Of a stretch of 14,453 bases of DNA, positions 8,671 through 14,453 are shown in pieces. The DNA is from Chromera velia (taxonomy: Eukaryota > Sar > Chromeraceae), in assembly GCA_018398765.1 (NCBI GenBank), contig JAHBMJ010000069.1, positions 43,379 to 57,831 on the forward strand, read 5' to 3'. Both the position numbers and the translations under genes were made by a program. Each line of letters starts with the position of its first letter. Positions within the stretch are counted from its first letter, which is position 1. The notes below the pieces were generated by a model. It was not told the DNA's origin and made no database searches. It was given only the letters and a program-made list of their open reading frames with translations.

Positions 8671-9426
8671 TAGCTGAAGCCAGTCAGGCGAGGCCTGAAC
8701 AAGTCATAGCTGGGGCGCCAACAAAAGTAGGAGGTTCTAGAGGCTTGTCACTGGTCGGACATCCAAGCACAGAAGCAGCAGCAGGCACCACCCGTGCTCC
8801 ACGGTCCGTCCCTGTTCCCTGTGTCCATATTTCCGATTCCTTCTCAGTCTAGACCGCAAGAGGTCGGGGGTGCCGCCGCGCATGGCCCGGGTGTTGCGGG
8901 GTTGGAAGTCCGAGGAAGGGTTGAGGGAGACGGCAATGGAGAAGGGGTGGAGGCGCGAAAGTACAGCGGTATCTGGGCTTAAACAGGCAGAGGGGGGGCA
9001 TTGCAGCCTTTCATTGTCCGACAAGAAAATAGCAAAAGTGTACAGGTTAATGAATTCGACCAGACGCCAGCTGGAGAAGCTAGAGTCGGGGGTATGCGTC
9101 ACAATAACATCAACCACCGACTTGTTGTCTCCCGCTTTCAGTGGTCCGAGGGACAGCCCTTTCCGTCTGCTCCGGAGACGGCCAACGCAGCCGTGTCTCC
9201 CATTGTCTCTCCTGAGGCCATGCCTGCGATCGTCCCTCCATCCGCCTCTGCAGACGCGGCTGCTCTGAGTCAGCCGTCGGGGATGAATCAAAAAGAAGAG
9301 GAGTGGAGGAGAGTGAAGGAGGAACTGTTCGGAGACAGAGCTTTGGAGAATCTGATGAAAGCAGAGGAAGGGCAGGTTTAAGAAGAAGGTGGTGCCATGC
9401 TGATCATAAAGCAGGGGTAGCCTACC

Positions 9427-10377
9427 TTGCCTCAAATGCAATCCAATCGTCCGTCTCCTCCCACAAAGACCCCATACAGCCGCCACATGCTGCAGTGGAA
9501 CTCTGACATCCGTAGATACTCAGAGGAATTTGGGGGAGACGCTCCGTTTCTCGCTCTGGCTAGCTTTCGAAAGGGAGCAACCATACTTCCTGCCAGCAGA
9601 GAGGAGATCGCGAGAGAGGAATTTTGGGAGGCTGACGTCAAAGAGTGGGCAGCCATCCTTCATACGAAGATGATCGGAAAGCGCCGCTTACACTTTGAGC
9701 TCGCTGCCGTGCTCAACATAGGGTTTGCCAGAAACCACAAAGAAGATTTGAGCAAGGGACCCGGGGGGAGAAAAAAGAAGACGCGCATTTATGTCACAGA
9801 GTACGATGACCTGAAGAAGATGGACACATTCAGTGATACTCTCAACCGCGACTGCTTTCTTCTCACCCTCCTGTATGTTGCCACTCGGGGGTTTGAGGTG
9901 GAGTTGGTAGATATCAAGAATGCATTCCTCCAGTCCCCCGACAACCACGTAGAGCACGTGGGGGTGCGCATCCTGAAGAGCATTCCCACCATACCTGCAC
10001 AGAAGCCTTCCTTTCTCACTGAGTACAGCGATGCCGAGTGAGGAGAGATAAGGAAAGAGGCAGAAAGAATGGTCCCAGGTCAGATCTACAAACTCAGCAA
10101 TGCCCTCTACGGCACCCCTGCAGCACCCGCACTGTGGGGGAAGGAATTGAGGAGAGGGTAGGAGGAGTTGGGGTTTGTTCCTGTTGAGCAGTCAATCGCA
10201 GTCAGAAGGGAAGTGGAAGATGAACCCGTACAGGACGTGCAAGCCACGCATGTGGACGACATTTTCGGAGCAGGGGAGAGAACGGAGGAGGCATTCGATG
10301 TGTTGGGGGAGAGATTCAAGATCGGTTCCCGAACAAAAGTGAATGTAGGGTCTAAGGCAAAGTACATTGGGATGGAC
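9427..10377 (+). pseudogene. Reverse transcriptase domain of pol
   Basis: Copia-type reverse transcriptase. Motif A is LVDIKNAFLQ with catalytic Asp at 9910. IYKLSNALYGTPAAPALW near 10087 matches the family's conserved LYGLKQAPRLW region. Motif C is THVDDIFGAG with the Asp pair at 10255-10260, a variant of the usual YVDD. All three catalytic acids remain, but TGA 10039 and TAG 10159 separate motif A from motif C. The fingers segment upstream (KKKTRIYVTEYDDL) differs from the usual KARLVAKG stretch, so this is a divergent lineage. Confidence 0.85.
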
Positions 10378-10533
10378 ATGTACCGTCTCGATGCACATAC
10401 CTTCGAACTCACGTCCAAGAGTTATCTCGAAGGCATTGACGTCAATGCAATCCTGGAGAAACTGAAGAAATCCCTGTCTAAAAAAGACGTCGCTCTAGCC
10501 GAGGAACAAGATGTGGACATGTCCCTACAGGGG

Positions 10534-11193
10534 GTCTATGAGGAGGCAAATGGCGTGTTGGGATGGGCTGTTCATCTCAACTGGAGGAGAGCACTCTGGT
10601 TTTCCCTCCTCAGCAAAGCAACCACCAAACCCACCGCCCGCCATCTCTCAGCAGTCAAGACAGCCATACACGGGTTAAAAACCTATAGAGAGCCCCTTGT
10701 TCTTCATGGCTTGAAGGGAAGAGAACTCCATCTCGCCGGCTGTTCCGATGCCATGTGGAACCGCCCGAAGTACGAAGGCAGGCAGGGGAACATAATGATG
10801 CTTAATGATGAGTCGTGGGATCTAGAACGAGATGGGCCCAAGAATGTTATCTCGGAGGACCTATCCAAGGACAAAAGCAAGCACAGCTCGTCATCAATTG
10901 ATGAGTTGATTGCCGTCTATCGTCTAATCAAACGTATCGCAAGGTGTGCACGATTCATTCGAAACTTGTGGGGAAGAGATCCAATCATTTCGATCTTTGT
11001 CAACAATAGGGCACTACATGATTAGGTCAGATCAGGGATTTTCGACACAGACACTGAGTATCAGGGGATGTTCGATTACGTCCTTCAGTAGATCTAGAAG
11101 TAGGGGGTGCGTGTGCAGTGGATCACTAGACGTGCACAGCCACTAAATTGTCTGTGCAAACCTATCTGGTTCACGGAATCAATCTACAAATGA
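10534..11193 (+). pseudogene. RNase H domain and C-terminus of pol
   Basis: The connection (LLSKATTKPTARHLSAVKTAIHGLKTY) and RNase H follow the Copia pattern. The first acid is Asp at 10747 (AGCSDAMW), the second Glu at 10903 (SSIDELIAV). The third, usually Asp in a YCDN-like motif, is Asn at 11002 (IFVNNRAL), a change one G-to-A transition can explain. Three TAG codons at 11089, 11095 and 11101 fall within five codons of the C-terminal helix. The closing stop is probably TGA 11191. Confidence 0.8.
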
Positions 11194-11276
11194 AATAACT
11201 CGCAGTTTCGCTCGATTCATGCAGTATCAATCAAGCCTGTGATCTAATATCAAAAGATTCACTTGCTCACCTGCTT

Positions 11277-11288
11277 GGGGGGTAAATC
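11277..11288 (+). other. Candidate polypurine tract before the 3' LTR
   Basis: Six G followed by TAAATC lie directly before the 3' repeat. A G-rich purine run here would prime plus-strand DNA synthesis. It is short and has T in it, so support is mainly positional. Confidence 0.35.
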
Positions 11289-11516
11289 AGAACGGCGCAA
11301 TGCGCGCGCGAATATTTGCAAATGTGCAGAAATAAAATGAAATAAAATGCATGTATGCAAAAGTATGTTTAAGGCAATTCAAATTGATGTCCATGCATTC
11401 GTGGTCAATGCAAGACACAAAAGCAGATAAAGACTACTCTGGGCAACTGCCAGAGGTTTCGCGTAAGAAGTAGATCTTCATGTCGATCATGTCTAGAGCG
11501 CTAGCTCTTTCTGCTA
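11289..11516 (+). repeat. 3' LTR of the Copia-type element
   Basis: A 228-bp copy of 5696-5912. Relative to the 5' copy it has an extra CG near 11461 and a 9-bp insertion that creates a TCATGT-CGA-TCATGT duplication near 11480-11490. All 13 single-base differences are transitions, several at CpG positions. Unrelated AT-rich DNA starts right after CTGCTA. Confidence 0.85.
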
Positions 11517-11847
11517 AAAAGATTCATAAAATATGAAACAATCAATTTAAAAATTATAAAAACTCTTTGTACAAAACCATTAAAATGATTGAAAACAATC
11601 GTTTTACTGTGTATAATTTTTATATTTTTCTAATGGAACATTAATGTGTGGGACCTAATAAATTATGTCACCTTATATGAATCTAGGCAATGATATAAAG
11701 GATATTAGAGTAATTGAGTTTAACTGAGAGTTGTTTGAGTTTTGGGGGAGGTAAGAAGGCAAAAAACAATGTCATATATGCAATAATCATGAACGAAAGC
11801 ACTGTTTACACCTCTAATACCTTACATTTTACATAGCCAATAAACTA
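11517..11847. other. AT-rich spacer with nested inverted repeat
   Basis: No gene seen. The right flank of the retrotransposon is strongly AT-rich. It contains a nested inverted repeat at 11549-11621: an outer 10-bp perfect arm (AAAAATTATA / TATAATTTTT) and an inner stem TTAAAATGATTG-AAAA-CAATCGTTTTAC, paired at 10 of 12 positions. Its role is unknown; it could be a remnant of a small terminal-inverted-repeat element. Confidence 0.6.
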
Positions 11848-12045
11848 GAACCTGAAACCAAACCTCAACCTGAAACCAAACTTGAACCAGAAACTGAACC
11901 CGAACCAGAACCAGAAACCGAACCTGAACTAAAACGAGAAAGTGAACCAGAAACTGAACCTAAACCTGAATAAACTGGAAACCAAACCTGTACCTGAATA
12001 AAAAACCAGAACCACAAACGAACCAGAAACCGAACATGAAACTGT
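11848..12045. repeat. Degenerate GAACCx / GAAACx minisatellite
   Basis: Imperfect 6-base units (GAACCT, GAACCA, GAAACC, GAAACT), often paired as a 12-base period. On the plus strand the first 120 bases read as a Glu-Pro-Glu-Thr repeat (EPETKPQPETKLEPETEPEP) ending at TAA 11968, directly preceded by an in-frame TAG. The minus strand reads as Ser-Gly-Ser-Val repeats within a 78-codon frame. Without start context or flanking protein sequence I treat it as a tandem repeat, not a gene. Confidence 0.8.
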
Positions 12046-12828
12046 ACATGTCCGAAGTTCGGCCCTTGCGGTGCCGATCTTAGAATATCCCGCCGCCGCA
12101 CGCAGTAAAGTCAGACCTGGTCAGGAAGTGCGTGACCGTGCGCGAATGCGAGCGACTGAAAGCAAAATGCAAAACGTGCAATTGAGCTCAAAAAGTAATT
12201 CTTCACATACATGCAGAAAAATAAATGAAAGAGACTTGGATCGGAAAGAAACATTCAGAAGTACCAGGAGTGGGAATGGTGGACTGTCAGACTTTCTCTC
12301 CTGTAGGTACTGGACTGAAGTACTGACTGACTGAACTTATTGTCTCACTTAGCCGCTATATATTGCAATAGACCGTATGGGACAGAAGGGAGCCAGTAGA
12401 CTAAACTAGACTGGACGGGATACAAACTTCGATCTGGTGCTTAGACGGCGGGCACGAACCGTCGAGCTTGCAGGCTGTTCTTGCTCCAGGGGAGGAGATC
12501 GGACAGACTGGCGGCAGGGAACTCAAGGGGGAGGAAGGAGAAGGTGAAGAAAGGATCAGAGAGGACGCTGGTGTTGTGGAGACGAGACGACATTCCGTCC
12601 ATACAGGAGGAGATCAAGACAGACTCTGGCGTTAGTAAGTCAATCGACTGATACTAACACTCTTTGGAACTGCTTCTCTTTTGCATTTTTTGCTTGCATC
12701 CTTCATTGCCTGGCCCCAAGAAAGACTCACTCACTCAACAGAAAGGCCTGCTCAGACTGACAGACACTGGTTGGCTGTTGCATGCACTGAATTTTCTTCC
12801 CTCATAAGCCCATTCCTGCAGATTCAAG
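12046..12828 (+). other. Upstream region and probable leader of the second retroelement
   Basis: No protein-like frame. From about 12420 the plus strand becomes purine-rich (GGAGGAGATC, GGAGGAAGGAG). A candidate intron lies at 12635-12821: donor TTA/GTAAGT, a perfect TACTAAC branch-point sequence at 12652-12658, then pyrimidine-rich DNA, and acceptor TTCCTGCAG seven bases before the gag ATG. The branch site is unusually close to the donor (15 bases between them). An AG at 12741-12742 is a weaker alternative acceptor. A 5' LTR may be here but cannot be defined, since its partner would lie outside the window. Confidence 0.4.
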
Positions 12829-14453
12829 ATGGACGACAGAGAGACGGGTGGAGAAGAGAAGAAGTCTCTGTTCCCTCCCCTCACGGATGAGTGGATGTTC
12901 GAGCGCTACCAGAGGAGATGCTTTGTTAAGCGGGATGGTTCAGCAGCCTACCAAGCCATAGCAGACGATGACAGCAAGAGACTCTGGGAAATCGACCAGA
13001 TCTTGAGTGCGTTGAAGTCTGCCCCGGATGAAAAACAGGCAGTAGGTAGAGTTGTGAATAAGTGGTACGCGGGGGGGATTCAAGATGCCAACAGCCAGAA
13101 CGATTCCAAAGAATACTTGAAGCAGGTATGGGAAGCGGTGAGGTCCAACCGGAGTGTACCCATTCAGATGCAGAAGAAGAAGGTAACCAGAGCCCTCCAG
13201 GCAGTCGGCCAATACCCCGGCAAGGGTCTCTTCATTGCAAAGCCCAAGAAATTGATTACTGCCATGGAGAACCTTCTAGATCTGGCGGACATGTGCGGCC
13301 TCACAGTAGCAGATGAGGATGCGGCGCGTTACACGCAGGACGGACTTCCCCAGAAGCTGGCCTCCTCACTCAGGACTGGACTCAAGGCGGATTACAATAA
13401 GTTCCAGCCCCTAATCAAGGCCATTCGCGACGAGATCAATGAGCACGGCGAGGGGTGTTTTCTGAGTTGGGAGTCAGAGGCCGAGAGAGAGCAGAGAGAG
13501 AGATCAGAACAGTTGAAGGCAAACCTCATAACGACCACACAGCAGCAGCAGCAGAGCCCTCCGGGTCTCCTCATTTGGCAACAGACGTTGAGGGATGAAA
13601 TGCAGAATCAAATGCAAGCCCTCTACACAGGGCAAGCGGGTGTGCCTCCTAGGCTTCCCCAGAGACAAAGAAGAGGGTATGGAGGCTCTAATGCTGCCGT
13701 GAGACAACAACCCTGGCCCTGTCAGAGGCAGGAACCACACCAACAATTCAACCAACAGCAGCAGTGGATGCAACAGCAGCAACACCCTCAACAGCCACCG
13801 CAGCAGCATCTAAGACCCAGGAATGCTCCGCCTGCGCTCGGTGGGTGCCAAGACTGCGGGTATTATCGATCGCACCCGCCGCACGAGTGTTGAGCAGCAG
13901 ACAACACGTGCCCCAAGTGCGGAATGAGAGGGCACTACGCCCGCTACTGCAGGAATGAGAGGCAACTGCCTCCACGCCTCTCTTGTACCCCGAATGACCA
14001 ACCGTCTGCACAGCAGCCAGAGAGCCTCCTCCAGAATCAACCCCAGCCTCAAGCCAACATGGCGTTAAAGCCCGTCCTGCCTTCTGGAATCAGTGGGAGA
14101 TCGGGAGGAAAGGCGCGTAGTGGATTGTCTTCATTGTTCGAAGAGTCTGATGATGATGCAAACGCGAAGTCAGATCCGTTCCTGGAGGCCTGGTTCACAC
14201 AGCTCCTCCCTCCGATTCCCTGTCACTCACAGCAGCAACTAAGACTCACTGCCGAAGACGAAGACACAGGAGACAAGGAGAAGATCACATCTGGGCCCCT
14301 TCAACAGCAGCAGCAGGAGAAGACTACACCTGGGCCCCTTCAACAGCAGCAGTTTGACCCTCCGGAGGCAAAAATGACGTTCCGCAGCCACCCCACTGTG
14401 ACTCAGCCAAACCAGATGAAGACACAGAAGAACCAGTCCCAGTATGATGACCG
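12829..14453 (+). CDS. gag: gag-like protein of a second retroelement, Gln-rich, two zinc knuckles, in-frame TGA
   Basis: The ATG at 12829 opens a 354-codon frame (MDDRETGGEEKKSLFPPL) ending at TGA 13891. The same frame then stays open for 187 codons to the window edge, so the true product may be over 540 residues. Residues 20-215 are helical and mixed, as in a capsid-like gag. Residues 217-230 are a charged helix (EREQRERSEQ). Residues 237-335 are Gln/Pro/Arg-rich with CAG runs. A first knuckle (C340-x2-C343-x5-H349-x4-C354) ends at the stop codon. A canonical knuckle, C-x2-C-x4-H-x4-C (CPKCGMRGHYARYC), lies at 13909-13950. After it come an acidic Ser/Asp patch and an imperfect repeat, EKITSGPLQQQQQ / EKTTPGPLQQQQ. 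It does not resemble the gag of the first element. No pol is visible, so the superfamily is undetermined; a host zinc-knuckle gene is less likely. Confidence 0.65.
14278..14352 (+). repeat. Tandem repeat within the second gag
   Basis: Two in-frame copies, 39 bp (14278-14316) and 36 bp (14317-14352), each encoding EK-x-T-x-GPL followed by a Gln run. They differ in CAG number and a few bases, as expected from recent duplication with slippage. Confidence 0.85.

Larger units (their letters stand above)
7048..11193 (+). pseudogene. pol: pol of the Copia-type element (decayed): PR-IN-RT-RNase H
   Basis: One frame carries the whole polyprotein for 4.1 kb. It starts with a second knuckle-like motif, C-x4-C-x4-H-x5-C (7048-7098), and ends at TGA 11191. 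Internal stops are TAA 7159, TAG 7498, TAG 7705, TGA 7792, TAA 7999, TGA 8338, TAG 8671, TAG 8707, TAG 8728, TAA 8980, TAA 9379, TAG 9418, TGA 10039, TAG 10159, TAG 11023, TAG 11089, TAG 11095 and TAG 11101. Recognisable domains continue in frame on both sides of every stop, so the stops look like single-base changes, not frameshifts. Details of each domain are in the entries below. The linker between integrase and reverse transcriptase (about 8674-9420) is poorly conserved and rich in Pro, Ala and Gly. Confidence 0.88.
5696..11516 (+). mobile_element. Degenerate Ty1/Copia-type LTR retrotransposon
   Basis: A full-length element of 5.8 kb. Direct repeats (5696-5912 and 11289-11516) flank gag, two zinc-knuckle motifs, and a pol with protease, HHCC zinc-binding domain, integrase, reverse transcriptase and RNase H in that order. 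Integrase upstream of reverse transcriptase is diagnostic of Copia (Pseudoviridae-like) elements. It is dead: gag has four internal stops before its closing TAG, pol has 18, and one RNase H catalytic Asp reads Asn. It sits between two AT-rich stretches (5040-5695 and 11517-11847), suggesting insertion into AT-rich spacer. An A run borders each outer end, so a 5-bp A-only target duplication is possible but unprovable. Confidence 0.88.

Noticed and set aside
8737-9486. A 249-codon minus-strand frame
   Set aside because: It is antisense to the pol linker and the start of the reverse transcriptase region. It is rich in Arg, Ser and Leu as shadows of GC-rich coding DNA often are, with no recognisable motif.
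6057-11193. A genetic code with TAG read as an amino acid, suggested by TAG-rich stops in gag and pol
   Set aside because: TAA and TGA also occur in frame, the thiolase uses TAG as its end, and CAG-to-TAG change by C-to-T mutation explains the bias. No need for recoding of the whole element.
11848-12045. Interstitial telomere-like repeat
   Set aside because: The units are GAACCx/GAAACx, not CCCTAAA, CCCTAA or similar, and they are too variable.
12829-14453. The second gag as another copy of the first element
   Set aside because: The two gags share no visible sequence beyond the generic zinc-knuckle pattern, and neither LTR of the first element recurs near it.

Overview
This is nuclear DNA from a eukaryote, most likely a protist or microalga. 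The signs are a gene with GT-AG introns full of simple repeats, a thiolase with a mitochondrial-type leader, a decayed LTR retrotransposon, the gag of a second retroelement, and abrupt changes between GC-rich coding DNA and AT-rich spacers. A chromerid-like alveolate would fit, but nothing in the window fixes the species.

Layout. (1) 1-2638: a split gene on the minus strand for an acidic, low-complexity protein I do not recognise. Its introns hold long (CT)n and (CTGT)n tracts as read on the minus strand, and it may run off the left edge. (2) 2639-3451: the gap between two divergent genes, with a short hairpin and a 22-base T run. (3) 3452-4675: an intact intronless gene for mitochondrial-type acetyl-CoA acetyltransferase, with all catalytic residues present. 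It is the only clearly functional gene here. (4) 4676-5695: gene-free and AT-rich.

(5) 5696-11516: a complete but dead Ty1/Copia-type LTR retrotransposon. Two direct repeats of 217 and 228 bp flank gag and a pol ordered protease, integrase, reverse transcriptase, RNase H. Integrase before reverse transcriptase is the Copia order. Pol stays in one frame for about 4.1 kb but carries 18 internal stop codons. All 13 single-base differences between the two repeats are transitions. Together these suggest decay by point mutation, such as deamination of methylated cytosine, with few indels. Gag and pol are in different frames, and the switch falls in a duplicated zinc-knuckle region.

(6) 11517-12828: an AT-rich spacer with a nested inverted repeat, a degenerate GAACCx minisatellite, and the probable leader of a second element with a candidate intron. 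(7) 12829-14453: gag of that second element. It is Gln-rich and has two zinc knuckles separated by one in-frame TGA; the reading frame is open to the right edge.

I found no CRISPR array, rRNA or tRNA by eye. The observations most worth checking are the frame-preserving, transition-biased decay of the Copia element, the gag/pol frame switch at the zinc knuckles, the lone TGA between the knuckles of the second gag, and the unrecognised split gene with microsatellite introns.
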